Positions 21,764 through 33,692 are shown, counted from the first letter of the stretch. The stretch: 64,000 nucleotides of DNA from Actinostola sp. cb2023 (GCA_033675265.1 JAUJYZ010000403.1:124001-188000); one strand, 5' to 3'. Notes: generated by a model from the sequence alone, not told the origin. Translations and numbers: made by a program.

Positions 21764-23666
21764 TTATTTAATCAACGAGTCAGCGATTAATAATTTTTTC
21801 ATTCTGCTTTTAAACATATTTTTTGAAGCAGAGGTTCTTATTTGAACTGAAAGATTATTCCAAATTGAAGTTCCTTTTGATTTAATAAAAAATCGACCAT
21901 AGTTAGTTCTGTATCTAATCATGTGTAGGTTTTTTGATGCTCTAGTATTATGATGATATAAATTTACATTTGTTTGGAAGAAATTGCTAAACATAGAAGG
22001 TAAATTATTTGAATGATAATCATACATAAATAAACTTGAAACAAAGTCATTAATTTGAAAGATATTGAGTAGCTTTAGATTTTGAAATAATGGTAATGAC
22101 GAAGCTCTATAATTGGCAAAATTGATGAATCTTACTGCTTTTTTTTTGTAATTTAAAAATTTGTTCTAATCTAGAAGGATAATTACAACCCCAAACGAGG
22201 TTTCCATAATATAGATAAGGGTAAATCAGGGAATTATATAGAATTACCAGAGTGTTTTTGTTGACAAAATATCGAGCTTTGCATAAAATGCCTATGCTTT
22301 TAGCAACTTTATTACTAACGTAATTTATATGATGTTTCCATGTTAAGTTTTGATCCAGTATGATACCTAAGAATTTGGTGGTTTTAACGTTTGAAACTTG
22401 ATGGGATTGCAAACTAATGTTCATATTTTTACTTGTTGGTTTATGTTTTGATTTAAAAACCATATAATTTGTCTTTTTTAAGTTTAGGGTTAACTGATTA
22501 TACTCAAGCCACGTTGCAATGTTTGATAATTCATTTTTGATGAGGGATTCAAGTTCATTTAAATCCTTTCCCGAATAAAACAAGTTAGTATCATCTGCAA
22601 AAAGAATAAATGAAGTCTTTGAGCTGCTTGTGCAAATATCGTTTATGTATAGCAGGAATAAAAGTGGACCTAGTATAGAGCCCTGAGGTACTCCGCATTT
22701 TATAGTTAATTCATCTGATGTAGTATCATTAATTTTTACTATTTGTTTTCGATTGCTTAAATAGCTTTCAAACCATTTTTGAGAATTACCTCTTATTCCA
22801 TAGTGATATAATTTATTTAGTAAAATGTTATGGTTAACAGTATCAAATGCTTTTGATAGATCCAAAAAAATTCCCACTGCATATTTATTGTGTTCAATAG
22901 AATCTACGATTTTTTCTGTTAGATCAACAATTGCATGAATAGTTGATCTATTCTTTCTAAATCCATATTGATGACTGGTTAAGATGTGTAATTTGTCAAT
23001 ATATTTTATTAGTCTATTATACATTAATTTTTCTAGAATTTTAGAAAAACATGGTAAAACTGAAATAGGTCTGTAATTAGTTAGGTCATTAACATCCCCT
23101 GCTTTAAAAACAGGTGTTACAATTGCTATTTTAAGTTTGTCAGGTACAATACCAGTTGTAAATGAAAGGTTAAATATATAAGATAATACCGAGCTTATTT
23201 TTGAAGCAGCGTGTTTAATAACTTTAGGATGAATTTGATCAATACCACTACTTTTGTTTACGTTTATTTTTCCCAACTCTTTTTCTACTTCACTTGGTGT
23301 GATTTCACTTAAAAACATGGAATTTAAGTAATCACCAGTTAAATAATTATTGTACATATCGTTACTCTTATCAAATTTTTCCGCAAGTTTAGGACCTATG
23401 TTTACAAAAAAATCATTGAAATTGTTTGCTATGTCACTAGGGTCAGTCAGTTCTTTTTGGTCAACTACAAATTTTGACGGAAAAGAGTGCGTATTATTTT
23501 TTCGGTTCAGCAATTCATTTAGAGTCCGCCATGTTTCTTTTGTATTACCTTGGTCACTTGTCAGTTTTTTATGAAAATACAGTTTCTTGGCAATTCGAAT
23601 TGTATGATTCAATTTATTCCGATATATTTTATATTTCGATTCATTGGTTTGCGTAGGTTTACTCAA
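21764..23666 (-). pseudogene. LINE reverse transcriptase and C-terminal region
   Basis: RT motifs in order: YRPISVLPCFSKILEKLMYN, HQYGFRKNRSTIHAIVDLTE, FLDLSKAFDTVNHNILL, GVPQGSILGPLLFLLYINDI and the catalytic FADDTNLF box. TKFLGIILDQNLTWKHH and LYYGNLVWGCNY follow. The frame breaks at a nine-T run (plus strand 22139-22147). The downstream frame (21764-22110) resumes at once with the usual LINE tail, NLHMIRYRTNYGRFFIKSKG and SIWNNLS. RT copies the element's RNA at the nicked target. Confidence 0.92.
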
Positions 23667-23688
23667 AAATTTCTTATATAATCTGTGC

Positions 23689-24774
23689 TTATTTCTTTAT
23701 AGATTTTACGATTCCGTTAGAAATCCATGGATTATCCGACCTATTCAAATGTGCCTTACTTACTTTCTTTAGTGGGAAGTGTTTATCATATAAATGAGTG
23801 AAGATTTTTAGGAATTCGTTATATAGTTCATTAGGGTCATTAAACTTTTTTAAATTGTTCCAATTCACTTTATCAAGAGCTTCCGAAAAAGCTTTTAAAT
23901 TGTCTTCAGTGATTCTTCTTCGTAATGTAACGTTGTTATCATTCTTAACTTTAATTGGGTTATTGTGGTCGATCAAGAATATTGGTAAGTGATCAGATAA
24001 GTCATTCAATAGAATTCCACTAAAATAATTAGTGGGTTTGTTAGTAAAAATATTGTCTATCAAAGTGGCTGAAGTATTTGTTATTCTTGTTGGCCTATTT
24101 ATCGTGGGTACTAACATCGAAGATATCATTTGATTAAGAAAATTACTTGAATTATTACAGTGTTTATATTTTAGTAAGTCAATATTAAAATCACCCAGAA
24201 GATAACAAATTTTGCCTTCCTTGTCAATAGCAGTTAACAGATCCGTTAATTTACTATCAAACTCATCGTATTTGTTATTTGGTGCTCTGTAGATCACTCC
24301 AGTAAGTGAATTTTTAGAGTTGGAATTAATGATTTCAATAAAAAGACATTCAGCAATACTAGAATCCATAGTTAAATCGTTTCTCAATTTAAAATCTATA
24401 TTATTTCTTACATACATACAGACACCTCCACCAAGTCTTCCATCTCTATTGACCGTAATCAGTTTATATCCTGGTATGGCATAGTATTCAGTATCATTAT
24501 TGTTAAGCCATGTTTCAGTAAGAGCTATGATTGAGAAGGGATAGTTAAGGAGATTTATGTAATCCAAAAATGAGTCAAATTTGTTTCGCAAACTGCGAAT
24601 GTTGACATGTAATAAAGACATGTTTCCTTTTGATGCTAACCTGTCAACATGATATGTAAATTCATTGCTTAAGTAATATTTGTTTGCTGAAATTTTTACA
24701 GTTGTTAAAGTAATTAGCATCCGGATCATGTTGCATAGTATTATTATTCTTGGTATCATACTGGAACAAATCAA
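23689..24774 (-). pseudogene. LINE APE endonuclease domain
   Basis: Exonuclease-endonuclease-phosphatase fold: LLHVNIRSLRNKFDSFLDYI, a catalytic IIALTETWLNN, GGGVCMYVRN, the central LLGDFNIDLL and a final LSDHLPIFL with the catalytic Asp-His. The frame is lost by one base near 23691, just before the RT part (SIKK / KFLSKPTQ), so endonuclease and RT were one ORF2. It nicks target DNA to prime reverse transcription. Confidence 0.92.
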
Positions 24775-24900
24775 GGATTGAATTTTCAGAAATCATTGCT
24801 AATCATATCAAAACTAGTTCAAAAATTACTATTATTGGTTAATTTAAGAAAAAAAGACTTTAAAGTTATAATTAAGTACATGTTCATTTGTACGTGCTGT

Positions 24901-25305
24901 TTAAGGACGATAAAGTTGGCCAGAAATGTATAACTTATCTTTTGATAATACTGCCTTTTTGCCTTCTTGCTTTGCTTTCTTGAAGATAGGATAAAGTTTT
25001 TTACGTACTTCATTTATTTCTTTTGGGAACTGCTCACTTATGGCAAATGATGTTCCCTTGAGTTGATGAGCATTCTTCCTTGCCATCTCCTTGTCTTGGT
25101 ACTTTAGGAATTTCGCCACGAGTGGTCGAGGTTGAGATGAACCGCGTCGGAACGCCCCCAATCTATGTGCTCTATCGATCTCAATACTGTGAGCGGAGTC
25201 TTCAATCTTTAAATAATTTTCCAAGAAATTATGGACAACCTCAATTGGATTCTCTTCTGGCTTTTCCGGAACATTAAAGAATAATAAATTGTTCCGCATC
25301 GAGCG
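24901..25305 (-). pseudogene. LINE ORF1-like RNA-binding protein, truncated
   Basis: Reads RSMRNNLLFFNVPEKPEENP, IEIDRAHRLGAFRRG, PLVAKFLKYQDKEMARKNAH, FPKEINEVRKKLYPIFKKAK, ending SGQLYRP. This is the RRM-like core of LINE ORF1 proteins (L1 ORF1p-like RNP component). The N-terminal coiled coil is missing because the element is 5' truncated at about 25305, where host sequence begins. Confidence 0.8.
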
Positions 25306-25415
25306 CGCTTCAGAAAGCTGTCGGCAGCTGCTAAAGTGCGGATGCAAGATGTGTCCGTGCTGAAATGCTTTGTACAGCATTGTGCAACTGTGGAGGTCTT
25401 TGTGATAGAGGCTAA
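25303..25415 (+). pseudogene. repetitive-gene piece 4 (Cys-rich C-terminus)
   Basis: Reads ASESCRQLLKCGCKMCPC, then a TGA or frameshift, then AEMLCTALCNCGGLCDRG and TAA at 25413-25415. Clustered CxC and CxxC pairs form the expected cysteine-rich end of the same gene as pieces 1-3. The LINE/host border falls within GCTTCAGAAAG, which fits both. Confidence 0.65.
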
Positions 25416-25937
25416 TTTATTACTTCTCAGTTATTTACTCGATTTAGCGCCTTGTGAATTTGAACCGTTCGAGTTATACTCAGTTACTACTGTATATTAG
25501 TGTTATATTAATGTTTCAGTTGCACTTCATATACATATTATGTAGACCAAAAAAGTACTTGCATGTTGAGCTTAGATACCATAGTCAAAGAACAGAGGAT
25601 ATCCATACGACTTTGCCATTATCATGTAATTTAGCTATTGATAAAAAAATATTAAATATGCATTATAGCTAAAGTATATTAACCATAAGCATCACGTTAG
25701 TATATATCGTAAGATATACAAATGAGTGTTTACTAAAATATTATATTAAATAGGCTTGTGCGACTACTGAATTTTAACCCTTACTTTGAACCCTTCTACA
25801 ATCACGTGATGGACCACGTTACCGTTTTAAGACACGCTCAGAAATGCCTAAGCACTGTAGATTGTGAAAGATATAACTATTGATCATTATATTGAAGAAT
25901 GACGTGAATACTAATTGTTATTAGAAAAAATAGATTT
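25416..25937. other. no gene; 3' flank of the split gene
   Basis: AT-rich, includes ATCACGTGAT palindromes near 25802. No ORF of note. Confidence 0.4.
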
Positions 25938-26120
25938 CAGCCTCGTTTTCATGTTGTCGATTTTCACTCAATATTTAAATCGAGTATAGCCGTCTTCCAT
26001 GGAAAGATCTCGATGGGGTCCATATCCAATATTGATTAGTAGGTATCAAGCTATCTTTCTGCCACATTTGGTGCTTTTATCATAAAACCCACGATTGTTT
26101 CACCAATCTGCCGGACTATA
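25938..26120 (-). repeat. candidate right inverted terminal repeat of the nested element
   Basis: Inverted counterpart of 11453-11650, running from CAGCCTCGTTTTCATG to CTGCCGGACTATA. The copies are diverged and carry small indels. Confidence 0.65.
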
Positions 26121-26339
26121 ACTGTCAATCTTAAATGAAACGGCCCAATAACAGAAGGCGCTTAATTGCCAATGTCTCATCCGATTTAAACCTCACACAA
26201 GTTATTTATAATTAACACTCCAACTAGAATCACAGACACCTGTCATTGATGTTATTCTAGTTTCATCACCTTCTCTTGTGTCAAGAGTGACAGTAAATGC
26301 TCCACACTGCCATCTGTCACTTGTGTACATGTTGGCTAA

Positions 26340-27977
26340 TTGATAATTATGCTGCACACACATAGAGATCAGTTTTATTTTAGGCTTCACATTAATGTAT
26401 GATCAATTAATGAATTGATAATTATGCTGCACACACATAGAGATCAGTTTTATTTTAGGCTTCACATTAACGCATGATCAATTAATTAATTGATAATTAT
26501 GCTGCACACACATAGAGATCTGTTCTTTTTTAGGCTTCACATTAATGTATGATCAATTAATTAATTGATTGATAATTATGCTGCACACACATAGAGATCA
26601 GTTCTATTTTAGGCTTCACATTAATGTATGATTAATTGATAATTATGCTGCACACACATAGAGATCAGTTTTATTTTAGGCTTCACATTAACGCATGATC
26701 AATTAATTAATTGATAATTATGCTGCACACACATAGAGATCAGTTTTATTTTAGGCTTCACATTAATGCATGATCAATTAATTAATTGATAATTATGCTG
26801 CATACACATAGAGATCAGTTTTATTTTAGGCTTCACATTAATGCATGATCAATTAATTAATTGATAATTATGCTGCACACACATAGAGATCAGTTTTATT
26901 TTAGGCTTCACCTTAATGTATGATAATTATGCTGCACACACATAGAGATCAGTTTTATTTTAGGCTTCACCTTAATGTATGACAATTAATTAATTGATAA
27001 TTATGCTGCACACACATAGAGATCAGTTTTATTTTAGGCTTCACATTAATGTATGATCAATTAATTAATTGATAAATATGATGCACACACATAGAGATCA
27101 GTTTTATTTTAGGCTTCACCTTAATGTATGATCAATTAATTAATTGATAATTATGCTGCACACACATAGAGATCAGTTTTATTTTATCAGTTCTATTTTA
27201 GGCTTCACATTAATGTATGATCAATTAATTAATTGATCATTATGCTGCACACACATAGAGATCAGTTTTATTTTAGGCTTCACCTTAATGTATGATCAAT
27301 TAATTAATTGATCATTATGCTGCACACACATAGAGATCAGTTTTATTTTAGGCTTCACCTTAATGTATGATCAATTAATTAATTGATAATTATGCTGCAC
27401 ACACATAGAGATCAGTTTTATTTTAGGCTTCACATTAATGTATGATCAATTAATTAATTGATCATTATGCTGCACACACATAGAGATCAGTTTTATTTTA
27501 GGCTTCACATTAATGTATGATCAATTAATTAATTGATAATTATGCTGCACACACATAGAGATCAGTTTTATTTTATCAGTTTTATTTTAGGCTTCACCTT
27601 AATGTATGATCAATTAATTAATTGATCATTATGCTGCACACACATAGAGATCAGTTTTATTTTAGGCTTCACCTTAATGTATGATCAATTAATTAATTAA
27701 TTGATCATTATGCTGCACACACATAGAGATCAGTTTTATTTTAGGCTTCACCTTAATGTATGATCAATTAATTAATTGATAATTATGCTGCACACACATA
27801 GAGATCAGTTTTATTTTAGGCTTCACATTAATGTATGATCAATTAATTAATTGATCATTATGCTGCACACACATAGAGATCAGTTTTATTTTAGGCTTCA
27901 CCTTAATGTATGATCAATTAATTAATTGATAATTATGCTGCACACACATAGAGATCAGTTTTATTTTAGGCTTCACA
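26340..27977. repeat. 75-bp satellite, about 22 copies
   Basis: Unit TTGATAATTATGCTGCACAC..ATAGAGATCAG..TTTTAGGCTTCAC..TAATGTATGATCAATTAATTAA. Subvariants: CATTAA versus CCTTAA, and GATAAT versus GATCAT. The TGATCAATTAATTAATTGATCA junction is a palindrome. Confidence 0.95.
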
Positions 27978-28054
27978 TTAAAGGAGCCTCTCACAGGTAA
28001 TGCATTTTGCGCCGTATTATTGGTAAGTAGAAATCTGCGAGAGTGCTCCTTTAA
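27978..28054. mobile_element. 69-bp mini-MITE with TTAA target duplication
   Basis: TTAA at 27978-27981 and 28051-28054 flank an insert beginning AGGAGCCTCTC and ending GAGAGTGCTCCT. It splits the satellite unit CACATTAATGCATGATC exactly. TTAA duplication is typical of piggyBac-type elements. Confidence 0.8.
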
Positions 28055-28166
28055 TGCATGATCAATTAATTAATTAATTAAATTATAAGTAACATGCATT
28101 TTTTTGTGTGCTCTTATTAATTGCTGCATGAATAATAATTTTGTCACCCTCTTCATATTTCTACAG

Positions 28167-28650
28167 ATGAAAGAGCTCATACCTGGCTCACAGGTATACA
28201 TGTATCAATCTCAAATAGATGATGCAAGGAAGAAAAAGACAGGGACGGCGACAGCCAGACACCTGCTAAGCTGTTGTTACACTGCCAGTGAGCTTATGGA
28301 GGCTGGCAACTTAACCGGCAGAAATAACAAGAAGGGGCTCGATGATGAAATCATTGAGGCCATAGTGGGTATGTGAAATGCAAACGGATATTAATAATTA
28401 ATTATATAATTTATTAATTGTAATTTATTATTAATATGTATATATAATTATTCCATAATTCATAATATCAAAGTTAACTGCTGAGTGACAATATTTTATG
28501 TTTTTACTTAACCAGTTTATTTCTATATTTAATACAGCTTATGCTTGCAAGAAAGATCCCTCATGTAGCCCGTCAGGCATCCGCATTGCCTTGAGGTGCA
28601 AAGTTGCTGGCCTCCTAAGCTCGCACAGATCCGCCCATGTTGATAAGTAG
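28167..28650 (+). CDS. BEN-domain protein, last two exons
   Basis: Exon 28167-28368 follows TTTCTACAG and ends GTGG|GTATGT. Exon 28538-28650 follows TTTAATACAG, and phase 1 matches. Reads MKELIPGSQVYMYQSQIDDA, ATARHLLSCCYTASELMEAG, NKKGLDDEIIEAIVAYACKK and GIRIALRCKVAGLLSSHRS, ending HVDK. The alternating hydrophobic helices, the A-R-x-L-L-x-x-x-Y-T/F-x-x-E-L motif and L-D-x-x-x-x-x-A-I are hallmarks of the BEN domain, a DNA- and chromatin-binding fold of transcriptional regulators and some DNA viruses and transposons. Upstream exons are not visible before the satellite. C-terminal position and intact splicing suggest a working gene. Confidence 0.75.
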
Positions 28651-29121
28651 ACATTGAATGTATTAATTGCCCTATACCATTATGACGTAACGGCTTTATT
28701 TATGAGGGGGACAGAATCATGAAGAACAATAGAAATTTGAACTATTAATTTGCTCTGCTGAGGTTCGCTTGATTTCAAATTGGCTAGTTTCCAGATATTA
28801 TGTTCATCGATACTTTTCCCACAATATTTACTGTGTTTGGTGACTTTTATCGCTTTCAGACCATCTGTAAAATACATTTATTTGGGAAATACTTTGTGTT
28901 GTTGCTGTTTTGTCCCCCTCTAGCGACCATGATCCTTAGCATTAACCAATAGATTGTTTTGATGTGATGTCATAGTGAAATAGGGCAATTATTTGTTTTA
29001 AACATTCATGCGATCATTTTTTATCTTTCTATACTGCATGTATATTTAGGGTGCGTTCGATTGACCCTATTCCAGAATAGGAATACTGAAAAAAGTCAAA
29101 ATCAGATATACATGTAAGATA
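28651..29121. other. no gene recognised
   Basis: 3' flank of the BEN gene. No coding or structural signal seen. Confidence 0.45.
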
Positions 29122-29206
29122 TAAATTGAAGATATACTTTTGTCTCTGACTTTATCTTTTTTTATTCAGACGTTTCGATTGTAAATCAAAAAAAAAAAAG
29201 CTGGCC

Positions 29207-29560
29207 AATGTGTTCCCACGTCCAAAAGACCCACAAGACAAGAGTTCAAGAACTGGCATAGTATACAAGATCAAATGTGACGATTGTGATTTTGTATACT
29301 ATGGTCAGACTGAATGATCTCTGAAGACGAGAACAACAGAACACAAGAGAGCCATTTCTCATAATTACAGCAATTCAAAGATCGCACAACATGCTAACAA
29401 CACAGGCCACACTTTTGACTTTAACAACACTGAAATCGTGGCGAGTGAAAGTAATTATCACAGGAGGATTTTCTTGGAAGCGTGGTACTCGGCGCACGAT
29501 CGCACGATCGCAACGCTGGAAATGACTACATTAGCATTCCAGATGTTTACCGCGCGATAG
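29207..29560 (+). pseudogene. GIY-YIG endonuclease domain of the Penelope-like element
   Basis: Reads RPKDPQDKSSRTGIVYKIKC, DDCDFVYYGQTE then TGA (29315-29317), SLKTRTTEHKRA, NSKIAQHANNTGHTFDFNNT, ESNYHRRIFLEAWYS. I-V-Y-K-I-x-C..F-V-Y-Y-G-Q-T matches the GIY..YIG box with the CxxC-type linker of Penelope endonucleases. R/K-S-L-x-x-R-x-x-E-H and the later Glu match the catalytic Arg and Glu. The TGA replaces the usual Lys/Arg after QT-, consistent with a C-to-T change. Reverse transcriptase is absent. Confidence 0.85.
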
Positions 29561-29636
29561 AACTGAACACTGGCACGAGCACGCGCTCTCATAGTATTTT
29601 TTGAAATATATCCGCGCGCAGTTTCTTACTACCCAA

Positions 29637-29670
29637 CTGATGAAGACTGTTGATTTACAGTCGAAACGTC
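29637..29670 (+). ncRNA. hammerhead-like ribozyme core
   Basis: CTGATGA, then a GACTG..CAGTC hairpin, then GAAAC and GTC, following the hammerhead catalytic core order CUGAUGA-stem II-GAAA. Helix III is minimal or missing, so activity is doubtful. Hammerhead motifs are known in the terminal repeats of Penelope-like elements. Confidence 0.5.
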
Positions 29671-29731
29671 TGAATAAAATAAAAATAAATAAAAAGCTAA
29701 AGTGAGAGACAAAAAGTATATCTTCAATTTA

Positions 29732-31875
29732 AAACATGAATCCTGACTGCAAGTTCAACATTTTTAAAATGTAAGATATATTTCGGATATATTTCAGATA
29801 TCTCTAAAATATATCTGGATATATCTTGGATATATTTTTAGGGTTCTAAAAGTACTGTATCTTAGATACACTCAATTGCAGAAAGGTTGTAGTATACATT
29901 TTGTACAAATATCTAATGAGATACAAGATATCTAATGAGATACAAAGTGCGAAACATCACTTATTTTCTTCTAATATATCAGAATCATCAATTTTAGATT
30001 AGTATCACATCCAGCAAGGCTAAAACAATACTTTTCAGCACTATTTTGTGCTTAAACAGTTGTATTTTAGCATTTCTAACATTTTCCATCTCATTAGATA
30101 TTTGTATAAATGTATAAATGTATACTACAACGTTTCTGCAATTGAGTGTACATCTAAAATATATTTTAGATATATCATTTGGATTCATTTTAGATATATA
30201 TTTTAGATACAAACTAGATATCTCTAAAATGTATCTCAATTATGTAAGGGCTGACACATTAATAAAGTTTATGTATGTAACAAAACCAAAAATATACATA
30301 TACATTGATTATTAAAGAATAAAAGCAAATATACACATAGGTAAACATTGTAAGTGTCAAGTGATTTAAAGAACTCGGAAGATGGTACATTGTCATACAT
30401 TGTAATTTTTATTTTATTTTATACATGTGCATTTCATTGTATTACAGTTTGACATACTTGAGCTTTATAAAGTCAATCACTAGAGTGCAATTTAGAAAAG
30501 TGTGAAATAGTACTAATTTTAAATAGTACTAAATAGTGTTATCTCTATTGTTTTCTAGAGTGCAATTTAGAAAAGCGTGAAATAGTACTAACTTTAAATA
30601 GTACTAAATATAGGTATTTCTATTGTTTCATTAGTGCTATTTAGTACTAATTAGTGATTTAGTTTTCAAGCTTTTCTAAATTGCACTCTATTGTTTCATT
30701 AGTGCCATTTAGTACTATTTAGTTTTCAAGCTTTTCTAAATGGCACTCTAATTTATAACTTGGAAGATAAAAAGTACACACATTTAATATAATGTAACAC
30801 TTTTTTGATATGTTGTGAGGCAAGAAACTATGAGCAAATTGAGCACATTTATAGTGTTATGCTTGCAGCTGTGGGCTTATATTATTACAAGGTAAAACAT
30901 GAAGTCACACAGCGAATGGTCTTCATAAATACTTCAAACACGAGAAATGGTCTAAATTGACTAAAATCATCGTCCTTGGCTGTCGATGTAATCATGCAGA
31001 CCTAATATTGTACAATAATATCCCTGGCATCCTTCATCTATTATTTTTTTCAAGGATCATGGTGGCATTGATCAGAGATATTTTCCACAAATAAAATGAT
31101 AGAAAGTGAAGAGTATGGGAGGTTTTATGGAATCTTTTTCTGACGTCAAAATCTGTCGCGAGTGGCCGTCAAACCGTCATTTTCAGACTTGCTCAAACTT
31201 CAATTTTAGATCGGTGAAGTCTAAATATCTGTCAAATATACCAAATATAAGTTACTTATAGACAAACAAACAAATGTCATCTAGTTGCTTGAAGAAAAAC
31301 TAACAGACTTTGAAAGTTAGGCTCGAACATTTTGTGGATCTTGGCGGCCACTACGTCACACGTAAAACCTCCCATATCCACCATCTTGTTTTTGGAAAAA
31401 GCGCATGTACGGCGGTTTATAGAGAGACCAAACTCAAACAGAACAAGCTCCAAATACACTGAACATTTTGTATCTTGTAGAATGGCTAATCGTAAACAAA
31501 ATATCAAAGTGTTGAGCTTATCCTTATGATTGAAACAAAAAACAAGTGTGATTTTCAAAATTGTGTTCTCAAAATTTGGCTGTGTTCAAAAGTGAGATCG
31601 TTTATTAAACCAATAAGGATGTCGATCTTCCTCAACACAACAGCAACACTTCGTCCACTACTCATCCGTTCTTGTGCTTGCTATCGATCTGATCAATTGA
31701 CTGTAATAAATCCCTAGGAGCTTTTCAAAGTCAACTGCCGAAAAGATCTAAATCGTCCACCATTTTGTTTTTAGAACTTTCGCGCATGCGCATCCGTTTT
31801 TAAGCCGTGTCCGCGAGGCCCCACACGGGATACAGAGGAATTCACGTAGAAATAGTAACGGCGCCCCAAAACGGT
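29732..31875. other. foldback-rich, no gene
   Basis: 29790-30240 is an AT-rich inverted repeat region (CTCAATTGCAGAAA..TTTCTGCAATTGAG; multiple AGATATATC). 30480-30760 is a set of direct and inverted TAGAGTGCAATTTAGAAAAG copies. 31326-31400 and 31745-31790 share CCACCATCTTGTTTTT-type and CGCATGCGC sequence. No supported gene. Confidence 0.55.
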
Positions 31876-32062
31876 ATCGCTTCTCGGCCTTTTGGCTAAG
31901 ATCAAGTGTAGTATCTGTTCTTATCAGCTTAATATCTGATACGCTGCTCATTGAGTAGCTCATATATTAAACTGATTTTTGGAACTGGGCTGTGGAAAAG
32001 AGGCTTGCCTCGTCCCAGCCACGGGTTGTCTCGGTATTGCACTACCTCCGAGCACGGCCCAC
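31876..32062 (+). ncRNA. U2: U2 snRNA
   Basis: Begins ATCGCTTCTCGGCCTTTTGG, contains the branch-point-pairing GTGTAGTATCTG, TTATCAGCTTAATATCTGAT, and the Sm site GATTTTTGG at about 31971-31980. It ends in GGTATTGCACTACCTCCGAG. Length of about 187 nt and all landmarks match metazoan U2, which pairs with the intron branch site. The 3' hairpin GGTATTGCACTACC shows compensatory change. Probably functional. Confidence 0.96.
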
Positions 32063-33692
32063 TTCCTTCGGGAAGATAAACTTTCAATAAAACAAGACGC
32101 TCGGGCTTATGACAAGGACAATGTCAGTTGCGTGAGGAGAGACCAGACAATGACTGGCGCCATGAATATGCAACCTCAAGTGACCTCGAGTACGTTTATA
32201 CGTACCTCGAACAGTCGGAGATCTTTATCGATGCTCATCGATACAAATAATCTCTCTCGTCACGCAAAGCGAGATTCGCTATCAAAACAAATTCTACTGG
32301 AAAATCAAAACCTCGCTCTCTAGCTTGTTGACTTCGATTGTATTTTTGCCGTTCACTGACCTGTTTTGAGCGTGGAAATTCGGTTTTTAAAAAGCGCTAC
32401 GCAACGGTTCTAAAATTAGGTCGCGTAATAGATGTATGACTCAGATAAGGATCACTTTACAACTGTCATCTTACTGAAAAGAACACGGATTTTCGAACAT
32501 TGACCTTGCTCGATCGCCTTTGCTTTGATGTAGTTTTGAAGTACGATTTTTACGATTCCTTTTCCTTCTGAATTTCTCAAACATGGAATAAAATAAACAT
32601 CCATCATGAGTTACTGAAAATAACTCGACTGTTTGCAGTGACTTCTGTACATATAGCTTTCTGTCAATAGATGTACGGTTACATCGCTGGTTGAAACTCG
32701 ATACGATTAAATACGTCGCATACTTTCTTCATTCTTTGACCGAACAAAACTACTACTACCGAAAAACCCATTTTATAACTCGGGCTTCCTTCGGAAGGGC
32801 CCGAGTAAAAAAGTAACTAGACGCTCTTCTAGCGTGAAGTCGGACTTCTAAATGAAATGTAACCTATTTGAACTAAATATAGATATCTTATAGTGCGATT
32901 GAAACAGTTTTTGGTTGCTCGTCGTTGCGTGACTCGAGCTCGATAGAACATGCTTTCCTTGCAATTTCAGTACTGCGAACTTTACAGTATATACTTCACG
33001 CTACTAGAGCGTCCTGTTTCAATCTAAATTTAGATTTAGACGAGAAAAGACTTATATTTTGGCCCCTTGACCTCCGGTGCTTTCCCTGATTGGTTTGTGC
33101 TTTCTAATCTTTCTTGGCCAGACTTCATGTCTCCTTCGGCTTTAGCTCGACGTTGACGCGTACGGAGAAAAATAATAAAAAACAAGACGACATACTAGTA
33201 ACCTTCCTCCAACTGACAAGGTTTGTGAAGAAACCATGTTGTTACAGCCTTGGGTGATTATGCATGACTCGGTAGAACATGCTTTCTTTGTAAAATCGAC
33301 TTCACAAACTCAGCGAATCATAGAAATGACAATAGTTTATTTGGTGCCATAAATATATCCATACCAAATACAAATATAAGCTTAAACAAGACGACATATT
33401 AACCTTCCTTCGACAAGGTTTCTGAAGAAAGAGAACGATGTGCGATGTCTCGTGTTGATATATAAGATCATGTTGTTGGTCGGTGATTATCTTAGCGGCC
33501 GACAGGGCGCATGCGTGCTTTTTGGGGTCGACGACGAACGCTTCTCATTTCTAGAGTCGGGTCTTCCACAGGAAGCCCGACTAATAATAAAACGGCAATA
33601 AGAATAACACTGCAAGGACTGCAGTAAGTAATCGAAGGAACAGCTTCCTGGGATCATACGTCACACACTGGTCCGCAGAGCCTTTTCATGTC
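32063..33692. other. left arm of the snRNA-region inverted repeat and spacer
   Basis: 32085-32800 recurs inverted, in dispersed blocks, at 34630-36420 (for example CGGGCTTATGACAAGGACAA; TGACCTGTTTTGAGCGTGGA; CGATACGATTAAATACGTCG). Inner direct repeats occur at 32930/33258 (TAGAACATGCTTTC) and 33183/33388 (ACAAGACGACATA). No protein gene. Confidence 0.65.

Larger units (their letters stand above)
21521..25305 (-). mobile_element. APE-type non-LTR retrotransposon (LINE), 5' truncated
   Basis: Minus-strand element ending 3' in a (TTGA)n tail at 21521-21543 rather than poly-A. Gene order is ORF1, APE endonuclease, reverse transcriptase, C-terminal region. The tail and ORF1 type suggest a CR1/L2-like member of the Jockey group, but the clade is not settled. 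Plus-strand host gene sequence abuts both ends. Confidence 0.9.
29122..29731 (+). mobile_element. Penelope-like element fragment with inverted flanks
   Basis: TAAATTGAAGATATACTTTT and TTATTCAGACGTTTCGATTG on the left are inverted on the right (CGAAACGTCTGAATAAA; AAGTATATCTTCAATTTA). Between them lies only the 3' endonuclease part of a Penelope-like element. Flanking by an inverted partial terminal copy is common for this class. Confidence 0.8.
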
